From Serratia quinivorans (lineage in GTDB: Bacteria; Pseudomonadota; Gammaproteobacteria; Enterobacterales; Enterobacteriaceae): a stretch of DNA of 64,000 nucleotides. The notes below the pieces were generated by a model. That model saw nothing but the letters and a program-made list of their open reading frames with translations, was not told the DNA's origin and searched no databases. Numbering within the stretch: position 1 is the first letter of the stretch; each line of letters opens with the position of its first letter. The translations under genes and the position numbers were made by a program. Shown here piece by piece: positions 1-15,452 of the stretch. The stretch covers positions 4,154,001 through 4,218,000 of the forward strand of contig UGYN01000002.1 of NCBI GenBank assembly GCA_900457075.1, written 5' to 3'.

Positions 1-846
1 ATCTTCAGGTATATTAAACTTGCTGATTTTGTCTACTGACAACTTTTTAATATCATGCGAGTTATTACATAACTCACTATATTGAAAAACAACTGGAACT
101 ATTTTCTTATCAGTATCAGATTCCACCAAAATCTTTAAGGAACTAATTAGTTGGCGAATAATAGTGCTCTTTCCAGAGCCTACGCGGCCTTCCAAAAAAA
201 TGAAATTCTCATTCCATATAACGCTGGAAAGATTTTCATTTTGACGTTTGTTTTGTTTTTGTGTCTGTTTGATTATTTGTTGATGAATGAATTTTTCCGA
301 GCTTATCGAACCGAAAAACGAACTATCTTTTCCGTTTGCCAATTGCAACTCTATTTCCGAGAAGTACTGTCCATAGCTTATTGAATTATAGGACCAGAAT
401 TCTTCATAATGTTTTTCTATGAGTTCGGTAACTTTCATTCCACTAATGAACTTTATATTTGTTCCAGTGAACTTTCTGAATATCTTTTCTTCTGCATTCG
501 CAGATATAGTGGAATTATTAACGACCCAGATCTCATTTAGTATGATTTGTTTTTTTCCAGATGAAATAAATCTAGGCATTAATTTGCATTCATCAATCTG
601 CCTTTCGACTTCAGAATGGGACTGTGTGATCTTCCCAACTTTACATATTACTCCAATATAAGTTTCTTCATCAAGGGTATCATCATACTTGATGACGACA
701 AAATCAGCACCTTTCTCTGATGGACCTTGGTGATACTCTACTTGCTTTACATTGGGCAATCTCTTGAAAAGCTGCTCAAGGATAGGGTGAAAATCATTTA
801 CTTCACTTTGCAATGATTCAATACGTTTGTAATTTTCAGGTCTCAT
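1..846 (-). CDS. Nuclease-STAND/NACHT-like NTPase, C-terminus cut by window edge
   Basis: A 282-codon open frame runs off the left edge. It starts at the ATG at 846 behind a GGGGAG ribosome-binding site. Residues about 25-95 resemble an Mrr-type PD-(D/E)xK nuclease: a GADFVV strand followed by IGVICKVGKI, the usual D and E/Q-x-K positions. Near residues 235-247 there is a clear P-loop, EGRVGSGKST. A restriction-like nuclease fused to an NTPase is the architecture of many Avs/STAND antiphage proteins, so a defence role is inferred; the sensor half is not visible. It is divergent from the terminase genes, a common cargo position in prophages. Identification as nuclease plus NTPase is fairly secure; the defence function is not. 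Confidence 0.65.
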   Translation of the reverse strand, partial: MRPENYKRIESLQSEVNDFHPILEQLFKRLPNVKQVEYHQGPSEKGADFVVIKYDDTLDEETYIGVICKVGKITQSHSEVERQIDECKLMPRFISSGKKQIILNEIWVVNNSTISANAEEKIFRKFTGTNIKFISGMKVTELIEKHYEEFWSYNSISYGQYFSEIELQLANGKDSSFFGSISSEKFIHQQIIKQTQKQNKRQNENLSSVIWNENFIFLEGRVGSGKSTIIRQLISSLKILVESDTDKKIVPVVFQYSELCNNSHDIKKLSVDKISKFNIPED

Positions 847-1143
847 TATTAACTCCCCATTTCAAATGATAAAATCTACTACACCAAACTGCTTGAAATC
901 AAGCTTGGTTTTTAGAGTGAAAACCCAGCAAGCTATTTGAACCTGATATTCACGAGTAATTAATCATGATTATAAATTCTGATTACTATCATGAGGATAA
1001 AAGACAATTTAGGTTTAGAGAAAGTTAATCTATAAATAATCATGAGTTATAAAAAAGAGTACATAAGTTAGTAACTTGATTTTTAGGATGGTTATCTATT
1101 TTATTTTGCTTAAAAAAGAGCGGTTAAAATATATAGGTTCTCC

Positions 1144-1161
1144 AATGAGAATTATTCTCAT
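1144..1161. promoter_or_regulatory. Fur-box-like palindrome upstream of terminase
   Basis: AATGAGAATTATTCTCAT is an almost perfect inverted repeat. It closely matches the enterobacterial Fur operator pattern of GATAAT-type hexamers around a central ATT. It lies between the divergent nuclease-NTPase gene and the terminase small subunit. Direct evidence is the palindrome only; Fur binding is inferred from known consensus sites. Confidence 0.4.
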
Positions 1162-1250
1162 GCGTAGTTTCGCAGCCCGATGTTTTAAATATATATCGAT
1201 TTTTAACAACAACTCAAATCAACAACGACTTACCAATGGAATTAAACAGC

Positions 1251-1784
1251 ATGACATCTAAAAAAATAACAACCATTACTTATCAGACAATCGCGGATCG
1301 TTACGGTTACGACATCAGTACTGTAAGCCGTGATTGGAAAAGCCGTGGACTTGATATTACAAAGTCAGAAATGGAAATAAATCAGTGGATTGTACAACAT
1401 ATTGTTAGTCCATTGCGAAATGATGAATCAACTAAAGTACAAATAGAAAAAGAAAGGCTACGTGATTTAACTGCAACCGCAAACATAAAGGAACTTGATG
1501 AACGAGAACGACGTGGAGAATTAATCTCAGTTTCAATCGTTGAAGCAGAGTTTGCAAAGTATTTTCACCAATTCAAATCAATCATTAGAAGCATTCCAAG
1601 TTCAGAGTACTTAAAACTATTTGAAAGCAAGAATGCAATAACATTGAAAAATAAATTACAGGAAGTGATCGATAATGCACTTAGAGAGATCGGATCTCTC
1701 GAACTCGGAAATGAAGAAGTTCAAGAAGATCTACAAGAAAACGATAAAGAAAGTATTACCGCCAGAGAAAATACTACCAAGTAA
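1251..1784 (+). CDS. Phage terminase small subunit (Nu1-like)
   Basis: This protein of about 177 residues sits immediately upstream of, and overlapping, the large terminase, the standard position of the DNA-recognition subunit. The N-terminus (TIADRYGYDISTVSRDWKSRG) reads as a winged-helix or HTH DNA-binding segment of the lambda gpNu1 type. The rest is charged and helical, suitable for oligomerisation and contact with the large subunit. Two in-frame ATGs exist, at 1236 and 1251. The second is chosen because a weak GGA lies 10 nt upstream; neither has a strong ribosome-binding site. Role is inferred from position and the N-terminal motif. Confidence 0.7.
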   Translation: MTSKKITTITYQTIADRYGYDISTVSRDWKSRGLDITKSEMEINQWIVQHIVSPLRNDESTKVQIEKERLRDLTATANIKELDERERRGELISVSIVEAEFAKYFHQFKSIIRSIPSSEYLKLFESKNAITLKNKLQEVIDNALREIGSLELGNEEVQEDLQENDKESITARENTTK

Positions 1785-3585
1785 GTTTGCTGAAGACTAT
1801 CTAGTTTTTCCAGATGGCCGCCTAGCAGGTCAGAAACTTAGATTATTCGAATTCCAACGTCAAGTACTGGACACAATTATTGAACCGGGTGTTCAACGAA
1901 TAGTGATGATGTCTTCTGCACAGCTATTAAAATCAACAATCATGATGACAGCAATGCAGTACTTTATTGTTAATGATGCCAGTAATATGGCATATGGCTC
2001 CCAAAGTGGGGCAAGTACAATGAAGTTTAAGAACGGTAAATGGCAACCAAGTATTGATCAAAGTATTCTTCGAGATTACGTAACTAAAAAGTCAGATAAG
2101 AACGCCGCTAATAATCAAAATACACAACAGAACCTCGATTCTACAAATACATACTTTATTAACTTAAACGCACCGAGTACTTTACGTGGTATTACTACAA
2201 AACGAATTTTCCTTGATGAAGTAAGCGGAAGTTTTGATGATTCAGAAGGTGATCCAATAAGTCTAGCAAGCCAACGTATTAAATCATTTGATGACGGCTT
2301 GATTATGATCGGGTCCACACCTACGGATGCATTAGACTCTATTTGCCAAGAATATGAAGCAGGGGATCAACGTAAGTTTAATGTGCCTTGTCCTAGTTGC
2401 AATCACTATCACGAATTAGTATGGGATAACGTTAGGTTCGATTGGCAAGTACTGCCAAATGGACGGAAAAAAGCAGTACCAGAAACTGCCAAGTTACTTT
2501 GTCCGAACTGTGAGCATCATATAACTGAGGGTGAACGGGTAAGGGCAATTGCTGGTGGACACTGGGTAGTAACTAACCCCGCTGGAAAATATCCAAGCTA
2601 CCACGTTAGCCGCTTGTACAGTCCTATCAATACCATTGAGTCAACGGTTGAGGACTTCAGCAACGCACACTATAACTTCGATTTGCAAAGCTTCTACAAC
2701 AACTCCCTTGGCTTGCCATATGAGCCAGAAGAGAACAAAGAACATAACCTCATCGAGTTGGAAAACTTACGGGAGGAAAATTCAGTACAGGCAATCCCTG
2801 ATGAAGTACTAGGTATCGTACTAGGGGTAGACCAACAACAAGACCGCCTAGAATGCACCACTATGGGCTTCACAGAGAAAACACTATATGTACTGGATCA
2901 TAGAAACTTCTACGGCGTGGACTGCAACCAGATTGGCAGTAAAGCCTATACAGAGTTAAGTCAATACAGCAAAGGGCTATTCAAAACAGTTTCAGGACGT
3001 CCAGTACGAGTACTTGCCGGGTTCCTGGATAGTTCGAACGGAAACGCAACACAGACGGTCTACACGTACTGTAATAGTTACAATCCCTTGTTCAAACCCA
3101 TCAAAGGTGAAGGGTGCAGTACTACGAAACCGTTGTTCAGGAGTAGTAGAACTGGCGGCCACGAATTACAGATCTTAAATGTGAACCTCGCTAAAAGTAC
3201 TGTCACTAAGATGCTCAGAACTTGCCTCGTAGACAAGAACAACCCACCAATACGATTTAGTGAAACATTACCCGATGATTACTTTAATCAGCTTACCGCC
3301 GAAAGGGTAGACATTAAAAATGGTTTTAAACAATGGTCATTGAAAGCATCAGGCTCACGAAATGAAGCATTGGACTGTCTAGTGTATGCATATATCTGTA
3401 TGAAACATTATCTAAATACATTAACTGGTGCAGATCCTTATCATATTTTACGAGAGTACAACCATAGGGTACGCAATAAATATAATGAGACAACAAATAC
3501 TTCTAACGAAAGTCCACCGGAACGGAAGCAGGAACCGCCCCCCCAACCGAAGAGACTACGTAGACGTAATTCATTCTGGAATTAA
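1675..3585 (+). CDS. Phage terminase large subunit (GpA family)
   Basis: This is the DNA-packaging ATPase and nuclease, 636 residues, close to lambda gpA in size. Residues about 78-90 (MMSSAQLLKST) match the deviant Walker A of the GpA family, and RIFLDEVSGS is the Walker B. Two CPxC pairs (CPSCNHYH and CPNCEHH) form the zinc-finger-like insert of this family. The C-terminal nuclease starts at VLGVDQQQDRLE. The ATG at 1675 is supported by AGGAAG with a 7-nt spacer, although this places 110 nt inside the small-subunit gene; an alternative ATG lies at 1711. The C-terminus is proline- and arginine-rich. Confidence 0.93.
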   Translation: MHLERSDLSNSEMKKFKKIYKKTIKKVLPPEKILPSKFAEDYLVFPDGRLAGQKLRLFEFQRQVLDTIIEPGVQRIVMMSSAQLLKSTIMMTAMQYFIVNDASNMAYGSQSGASTMKFKNGKWQPSIDQSILRDYVTKKSDKNAANNQNTQQNLDSTNTYFINLNAPSTLRGITTKRIFLDEVSGSFDDSEGDPISLASQRIKSFDDGLIMIGSTPTDALDSICQEYEAGDQRKFNVPCPSCNHYHELVWDNVRFDWQVLPNGRKKAVPETAKLLCPNCEHHITEGERVRAIAGGHWVVTNPAGKYPSYHVSRLYSPINTIESTVEDFSNAHYNFDLQSFYNNSLGLPYEPEENKEHNLIELENLREENSVQAIPDEVLGIVLGVDQQQDRLECTTMGFTEKTLYVLDHRNFYGVDCNQIGSKAYTELSQYSKGLFKTVSGRPVRVLAGFLDSSNGNATQTVYTYCNSYNPLFKPIKGEGCSTTKPLFRSSRTGGHELQILNVNLAKSTVTKMLRTCLVDKNNPPIRFSETLPDDYFNQLTAERVDIKNGFKQWSLKASGSRNEALDCLVYAYICMKHYLNTLTGADPYHILREYNHRVRNKYNETTNTSNESPPERKQEPPPQPKRLRRRNSFWN

Positions 3586-3588
3586 AAT

Positions 3589-4074
3589 ATGTTAACAAAA
3601 TTAGAAAAGGTTTATATCGGTGAGGTTATTATCTATCATCAAAATGATAGTGAAACAACTACATTGGTTTCCCCGAATAAAACAAAAAAAGAGATCAGTG
3701 GTGAAACAACAGCGATTAGTACTGAACTATGGGAAGCCGGATTATGGACGCAGATCATTAAAACTGATATGTCAATTAGTGATGTGATTCATTTTACCGT
3801 AATCGACCCAATAGCATCGAGTGAAAAATATCAAGAACTTCTAAAGATGTTGGATGACATTGATCAATTAATAAAGATGCGAATTGCTGGTGGCCTAATC
3901 ACTACTACTAGCATTAATAACAAAACATTAGTTAATGAATCATTGGATGTACTTTACAGGTTAAAGGATCAATACACCAAACAGGCGAATAAAGAACTAC
4001 TGAAACTTAATGGGAAGCCGGATTATGGACAACGCCCGATTAAAAGCATAACCAAACTCCATAGGAAGGAATGA
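3589..4074 (+). CDS. Putative head-tail joining protein (gpW-like C-terminus)
   Basis: A 161-residue protein lies between terminase and portal, the slot of lambda gpW. Its second half (residues about 85-145) has the short two-helix plus strand pattern of gpW connectors: a helix ending in IAGG, a turn with a threonine- and asparagine-rich stretch, then LDVLYRLKDQYTKQ. The first 80 residues have no recognised relative and may be a separate beta domain. The stop overlaps the portal start region by a few bases, so translational coupling is likely. The assignment rests mainly on location. Confidence 0.45.
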   Translation: MLTKLEKVYIGEVIIYHQNDSETTTLVSPNKTKKEISGETTAISTELWEAGLWTQIIKTDMSISDVIHFTVIDPIASSEKYQELLKMLDDIDQLIKMRIAGGLITTTSINNKTLVNESLDVLYRLKDQYTKQANKELLKLNGKPDYGQRPIKSITKLHRKE

Positions 4075-4076
4075 TA

Positions 4077-7309
<3,233 letters not shown>

Positions 7310-7313
7310 TGTT

Positions 7314-7613
7314 ATGAGGGCATTTGAAATACAACAAGTATATGCCCTACTTAATTCATTTGGGGAAACCTTAAATTACAATGGAGTGGACTTTCTAGCC
7401 ATAAAGGAAGTCCGCTCCTTTTTTTTAGAAGGTTCTGATAATTCTGTATTCACTCATGAATACTATTTCACGGCAATGACTGACCCAAATTTACAAGTAG
7501 GTTCAATAATTGTTATCGACAAAAAAGAACAGATAATTTATCACATTGATGACGATCTTTCGGGTGTAAGTGATTACTTTTATAGGAGTGTACTTGATGA
7601 TTCTGAATATTAA
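7314..7613 (+). CDS. Putative head-tail joining protein
   Basis: This 99-residue protein follows the capsid gene by 4 bases and precedes the tail-terminator-like gene, the place of lambda FII-type head completion proteins. It is short, acidic and predicted mostly beta (VGSIIVIDKKEQIIYHID). No catalytic motif is visible. Its end overlaps the next gene by 17 bases, consistent with a co-translated connector cluster. Function is inferred from synteny only. Confidence 0.5.
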   Translation: MRAFEIQQVYALLNSFGETLNYNGVDFLAIKEVRSFFLEGSDNSVFTHEYYFTAMTDPNLQVGSIIVIDKKEQIIYHIDDDLSGVSDYFYRSVLDDSEY

Positions 7614-7986
7614 TAAAGCAGTAAACACATTGTTATCAAACTTCTCTATAAGTACAACCCCACTTGCACAAGGTCAAGGACTGAATGAACGTTTGTTTTG
7701 CGAGGGGACAACCTCTGAACAGTCATATGCAAATATGAATCTACGCCCCCAAGGAAACTATTCAATAGACTTTGTATTGGTTAATGGAACAGAGAAAGAC
7801 AAGAATTCATTCATGATTCGTTTCTCGGAGATTATTGAATATTTTCAGGTGGAAGTGCCACATGTTTTCCGCAATGACTTCATTATTGTAGATTGGATTA
7901 TTAGCAATCAAGACACACATCAAGATAAAACTACTGGCACATGCACTGGAGTTTTCACACTAAATATCTCAGTGATAGCAAAGTAA
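7597..7986 (+). CDS. Putative minor tail / tail-terminator protein (gpU-like)
   Basis: This 129-residue protein lies directly before the first tail-tube gene, the position of lambda gpU or HK97 gp10-type tail terminators. The start at 7597 (MILNINKAVN) is chosen over 7570 because AGGAG lies 8 nt upstream. Its composition is alternating beta strands with a central GTEKDKNSFMIRF segment and a C-terminal VFTLNISVIAK strand. No motif proves the role; it rests on gene order and size. Confidence 0.5.
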   Translation: MILNINKAVNTLLSNFSISTTPLAQGQGLNERLFCEGTTSEQSYANMNLRPQGNYSIDFVLVNGTEKDKNSFMIRFSEIIEYFQVEVPHVFRNDFIIVDWIISNQDTHQDKTTGTCTGVFTLNISVIAK

Positions 7987-8004
7987 AAAGGTAAAGGATT
8001 AACC

Positions 8005-8538
8005 ATGAATAATAATTTATTAACTGGTGGTAATCTCAAGGTGTTTTATAGTTTGGACGTAGGGAACAGTTCCCCATCATCATCATTATTAAAACAGGTC
8101 AATGAGATAGCAGAATTTCCAGCAGTAGCAATACAGAATCAAGCAGCAAAATTTGAAACATATGATAATGACTATGCAAGCGTATTAATGGGTGATAAAT
8201 CCATTGAAGCGTTTCCAATCACAGTGAATCTCATAGCAGATGATATTAGCCACCAATATCTAACACAAGCTGCCAAAAACCAATCAGTACTTCAAGTAAA
8301 AGTACAATATGAAGAAGCAGAAGATCAAGAGGCATTCATTTTACTAAATGGCTATATTTCATCGTATTCAGATTCTGGTGATAAAGATTCAGCAGTAACG
8401 CGTTCATTTATCTTCACTCCAGAAACCCTAGTAGCACAAGGTATTGCAGATGTTCAGCCAGTACTACGCCAAGGCGATTTTGGTGTTGGTAGTAATGGGG
8501 TAGACACTCCACAATATCAACTACCAATGGCAGGGTAA
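8005..8538 (+). CDS. Tail-tube-like protein, first of two paralogues
   Basis: This 177-residue protein is clearly related to the 151-residue protein at 10413-10868. Both start with a GxNLKV strand and share an EAFPITVNLIADDISHQ / DIELTVNYLPDDEIHQ block, a QVKVQYEE / QVRLSYYE strand and a GDKDSAVT / GDKDAVVT motif, in the same order. This is the pattern of siphophage tail-tube subunits. The frame closes at TAA 8536-8538, but the +1 frame continues without interruption into a fibre protein. Reading GG instead of GGG at 8533-8535 joins the two. It could be an ordinary tube subunit, or the head of a tube-fibre polypeptide of about 785 residues. Confidence 0.65.
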   Translation: MNNNLLTGGNLKVFYSLDVGNSSPSSSLLKQVNEIAEFPAVAIQNQAAKFETYDNDYASVLMGDKSIEAFPITVNLIADDISHQYLTQAAKNQSVLQVKVQYEEAEDQEAFILLNGYISSYSDSGDKDSAVTRSFIFTPETLVAQGIADVQPVLRQGDFGVGSNGVDTPQYQLPMAG

Positions 8539-10364
8539 CGGTTTTATTCAGATTCCAGGAACTTCAAGTGATAACCCAGCATCCGCGAACCTAATTGGTG
8601 TTGGCCTAACAAACCAAGGGCGTGATTCTGGATTTGTCATATCTGAGTCCGGCGATCTTAAACTGTATGCACGCAACTCGTCTACCGCATGGACGCGTAT
8701 CTATTCCAGTACTGAACAAGACCTTCGATATGTACAGCGAACAGTAACAGTCAATGGACATGAGTTAAGTAATGATATTGATTTAGCGAAGGGTGATGTA
8801 GGCTTAGGTAATGTAACTAATAATGCACAATTAACAATATCCTCAAATTTGAGCGATTTAAGTAATGTCGGTACTGCAAAGACAAATTTGGGTTTAGACA
8901 ATGTATTAAACGTACCGTCATACAGTAAAACTGAATCAGATGATGCATTCGTACAAAAAACACTAAAAATTAATGGATATGAGTTAAGTTCTGACATTGA
9001 TTTGCAATCTAGTGATGTGGGTTCATATAGTAAAAACGAAACTGATACTACATTTGTACCTAAAACACTCAAAGTAAATGGATATGCATTAGATTCTGAT
9101 ATCGTATTACAATCTAGTGATATTGGCTCATACAGTAAAACTGAAATCGATGATACATTTGTACCAAAAAACACTCAAAGTAAATGGACATGAGTTAAGT
9201 ACTAATATTGTGCTACAACCAAGTGATATTGGAACTATCCCCGTTGCTAATGGCGGTACCGGTGCTACTACAGCAGTTTCCGCAAGAACTAACCTTGGGT
9301 TGGGGAGTTCTGATACTTTAACGTTAAAGGGAATGTCACTATCAGCTACTAATGCTGATGCAGTACTGAATTTAAATACTTCAAAAGTTCGTGCAAACAG
9401 TAACGGTGACTTAATTATTGGAAGTAGTACTAACATCTACCTCCGCCCAAATGGTGATAATGTTTCAAGCCCCCAGATGATCTACACATCAGGAGGAAAC
9501 TTAACAATGTCGGGAACTAATGTAAATATTTCAGGTTCTCTAACATTGGGTACTCCACTGGCAATTACAAGTGGTGGTACTGGTGCAAATAATGCAGCAG
9601 GTGCAAGAACAAACCTTGGTTTTGGTACAGCAGCAGTTAATAACATTGGTACAGCATCTACACAGATACCAACTAACAGTACAATGGCGGGTGTTGGTAA
9701 TACTTATAATGGTGCATATTCATATAATGCTAATACTATCGATCTACTTAGAGCTTCTTGTGGCGAACGAGGTTTATCACCGGTTAGAAATGAATCAAAT
9801 ATTGGAGGGTCTTTTCCAGTGCCGCAATATTCACCGGGTATATGGAACAGAACCCTTGATACTTTCTTCTTACTTACTGCTGGATATGACACACCAACTG
9901 TTGTAATGAATACAGGTTCTGTTGGCCGTGGCTGGATTCAATCAATGTCGATGTGGCATTCGTTGAATACGGTTGTAGATGGATCTGGTTTTATCAAAAG
10001 AGCTTCACCAGTTATTAATGTGTATACGGATGGTTCTTATACAACTACAAAAGAAGCAGATGGTGTTACGGTTAAAAAAATCAGAACAGGCGTGTATATT
10101 GTTAATGGTTGCCTAGGTTTTAATAGTGATGGAGTATGGCAACTCGAAATACCTACCAATGATAATAAGCAACCACTGGTATGGGTGGATTATAAAGTAC
10201 TACAAACTGGTGATATTGAGATTTATACATACCACAGAACACATGAATCACCAATACCAACATTGAGAAATGAAATTGAAGGATATGAAAACGGCGACCC
10301 TATAGATATACCACAAGGGAACTTTTTAATGGTTCGCGTAAACATGCCTGAAACTAATAAATAA
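8539..10364 (+). pseudogene. Tail fibre module without its own start, frameshifted
   Basis: Open sequence follows the first tube gene with no good start codon. It encodes a fibre: repeats of LKVNGYELSSDIDLQSSDVGSYSK type (four or five copies, 8740-9230), two GGTGATTA-like collagen-substitute motifs (NGGTGATTAVSARTNLG and SGGTGANNAAGARTNLG), and a C-terminal receptor-binding-type domain from about residue 430 (CGERGLSPVRNES, KIRTGVYIVNGCLGF, YTYHRTHESP). At 9166-9171 a run of six A breaks the frame; the sister repeat has the phase expected for five. A TAATAAATAA-rich end and a hairpin follow. Broken by mutation or by base-calling error; role as receptor-binding fibre inferred from domain type. 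Confidence 0.75.
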
Positions 10365-10369
10365 ATACG

Positions 10370-10390
10370 GTGGGGAAAGGAATTCCCCAC
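10370..10390 (+). terminator. Hairpin after the fibre module
   Basis: A perfect 8-bp stem (GTGGGGAA / TTCCCCAC) with a 5-nt loop follows the fibre stop codon. There is no T-run, so it may be an RNA-processing or attenuation hairpin rather than a strong terminator ahead of the main tube gene. Confidence 0.45.
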
Positions 10391-10412
10391 GTCAAATATA
10401 AAGGAATATAAA

Positions 10413-10868
10413 ATGGATATTTTCTCAGGTGCTAACCTAAAAGTAGAAATCGGCACTGCCGGTACAGTTGTTTCAACTACATTTGAAACAGTACCCGAAG
10501 TTGCATCATTCACAACATCCGGTTTTGAATCTGCTGTAATCGAAGTGGTTACTTTTAATAGTGCATATAACCGTAAACTACTCGGCACAAAATCAGTACC
10601 AGATATTGAATTAACTGTTAACTATCTACCAGATGATGAAATACATCAGAAGTTAGAAACAGCCGCAGACTCACAAAAACGCATTCAAGTACGCTTGAGT
10701 TATTACGAAGATGCAACCCATACTACTGGTTTTTATGTGGTTTATAACTGCTTCGTTTCAAGTACTACAATCGCTGGCGATAAGGATGCAGTTGTTACTA
10801 AGAAATTCAATCTAGCAGTAGATCAAGGTGCCGTAGCAAGTGGTGTACTACCTGTGGTTGGAGAGTAA
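10413..10868 (+). CDS. Major tail-tube protein, second paralogue
   Basis: This 151-residue protein precedes the tail chaperone genes, exactly where the major tail protein is expected. It begins MDIFSGANLKVEIG and shares the block order described for the gene at 8005. As the shorter, intact copy nearest G/GT, it is the more likely bulk tube subunit. An AAAGGAATATAAA ribosome-binding region precedes the ATG. No C-terminal Ig domain is fused. Assignment by paralogy and synteny; the exact family cannot be fixed by eye. Confidence 0.7.
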   Translation: MDIFSGANLKVEIGTAGTVVSTTFETVPEVASFTTSGFESAVIEVVTFNSAYNRKLLGTKSVPDIELTVNYLPDDEIHQKLETAADSQKRIQVRLSYYEDATHTTGFYVVYNCFVSSTTIAGDKDAVVTKKFNLAVDQGAVASGVLPVVGE

Positions 10869-10871
10869 TAT

Positions 10872-11177
10872 ATGAATATTGACCAACTACTAAAAGCACT
10901 AAAGCCAAAGCTACATGAAGTTGAATTTCATGCTCAAAAGCTATTCATCAAACGTCCAACCATGTCTAATGTTGAACAGTGCTTAGCAACTGCAAAACAG
11001 ACATTAATTCATTGTGTGACAGACGAGAACGGAGACCCTGTTTTTAGTGATGGTGAAATTACTGGTCGTGTTGATGTTAACGCAATCGATGCAGTACTTG
11101 CCAATGAACTCTTCCAACTTGTAGTCGATCTCATGTCAGAGAAATCCAATGAAGTCGAAGAATTGGAAAAAAAATAA
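10872..11177 (+). CDS. Tail assembly chaperone (lambda G-like)
   Basis: This 101-residue acidic helical protein lies between tube and tape measure. It ends in ELEKK encoded by an A8 tract, directly followed by TAA. In lambda-like phages the G protein is made here, and a minority of ribosomes slip -1 to make GT. The slippery heptamer A AAA AAA is in the correct phase, and the -1 frame leads without a stop into the following frame. That arrangement is strong support for a tail chaperone despite low sequence conservation. Confidence 0.8.
   Translation: MNIDQLLKALKPKLHEVEFHAQKLFIKRPTMSNVEQCLATAKQTLIHCVTDENGDPVFSDGEITGRVDVNAIDAVLANELFQLVVDLMSEKSNEVEELEKK
11168..11174 (+). promoter_or_regulatory. 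-1 ribosomal frameshift site (A AAA AAA)
   Basis: The heptamer A_AAA_AAA, within a run of eight A, ends one base before the TAA stop of the G-like gene. Tandem slippage by -1 continues as K-K-I-I-S-D-P into the T-like frame. This is the classical X XXY YYZ arrangement known from lambda G/GT. Confidence 0.75.
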
Positions 11178-11555
11178 TATCTGACCCCTCGCTACGTTTT
11201 ACATTGAAGATGTTAACAAAGCGGGGGCTTTCCCTGTCAGAGTTAAATGAAATTACGCCAGAACTATTTTCTGCAATGATGGTATTCGATCAATTTATTG
11301 AACCTAATGGGGCAAGAATTGACATGATCAAGTACGCTAATCTTTGCAATCTAATTCTTTGTACTTCTCCGAATATATCCGAAAAAGGTCGTAAAGAAGC
11401 CCGTGTTGATGACTGGGATTTTCTTGGTATCTTTGATGGTCATTTAACTACGAAAGAACGTGAAGAAGAGAACAAGAAGAAGAAAACCGAAAAAGAACAA
11501 AATAGTATTAAACAAATTGGGGAATTAATTAAAAAGCAGGCATTAGGGAAAAAAG

Positions 11556-11566
<11 letters not shown>
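11174..11566 (+). CDS. T-extension of the tail chaperone (made as a GT fusion)
   Basis: This frame lacks a convincing independent start (TTG at 11204, no ribosome-binding site) but is continuous with the -1 frame of the G-like gene. It adds about 130 residues, giving a GT protein of roughly 230. The T part is helical (LSLSELNEITPELFSAMMVF) with a lysine- and glutamate-rich tail. Its last codons overlap the tape measure start. GT proteins bring the tape measure and tube together during tail polymerisation; that is family knowledge, not shown here. Confidence 0.75.
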
Positions 11567-13765
<2,199 letters not shown>

Positions 13766-13799
13766 ATCCTAAACTCTAAATCGCAAATCCTAAATATAT

Positions 13800-13821
13800 G
13801 GCCCCTTCACTGGGGCTTTTT
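13800..13821 (+). terminator. Rho-independent terminator after the tape measure
   Basis: A GCCCC / GGGGC stem with a 6-nt loop is followed by TTTTT. The 13743-13800 spacer ahead of it contains imperfect repeats of CCTAAA. Confidence 0.75.
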
Positions 13822-13881
13822 CATTGCTAAATATATCTAGAAGGAAACTTTATCCTGCAATGAGTAATCAAGGAAGTTAAA

Positions 13882-15055
<1,174 letters not shown>

Positions 15056-15056
<1 letters not shown>

Positions 15057-15451
15057 TGGATTATAACGTAACAAATAAAATTGTTGATATTTGTTCTGAT
15101 GCTCTCGCAAAAGATTATGTACTTGGAACAAATGACTGCAATATTCTTGCTTTGAAAATATTAGATCTACTAGCCGGTACGGATTATGTCAGTACTTGTA
15201 CATATAACACTTTGCGAAAAGGTAAAAATCAACTAAAGAAACTCGGTGTTGAGTACACATCGCAACTAATACTTCCACATGCCGAATAAACAGAATATCC
15301 AATTCCCGGTGATATTTGGATTGATGATGAAGACCCACTACAAATGAGTGTGTATGTAAGTAATCGGATTCTTGTAGTTGATGAAGGACATAACAAATTT
15401 AAATTGGATATGCCACGGAATGGCAAATTCTATAGAATAAAAAGGAAATAA
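15056..15451 (+). pseudogene. Tail assembly protein K/peptidase-like, in-frame stop at codon 78
   Basis: The frame 15056-15451 is 132 codons long but contains a TAA at 15287-15289. Before it, DYVLGTNDCNILALKILDLLAG resembles the N-terminal cysteine motif (NDC) of NlpC/P60-like or DUF6950 tail assembly proteins. After it, TEYPIPGDIWIDDED continues the same frame with the PGDI motif usual in this family, ending 1 base before the J gene. The two halves belong together, so this is a nonsense mutation, a base-call error or, less likely, read-through. The peptidase role is a family inference. Confidence 0.6.
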
Positions 15452-15452
15452 T

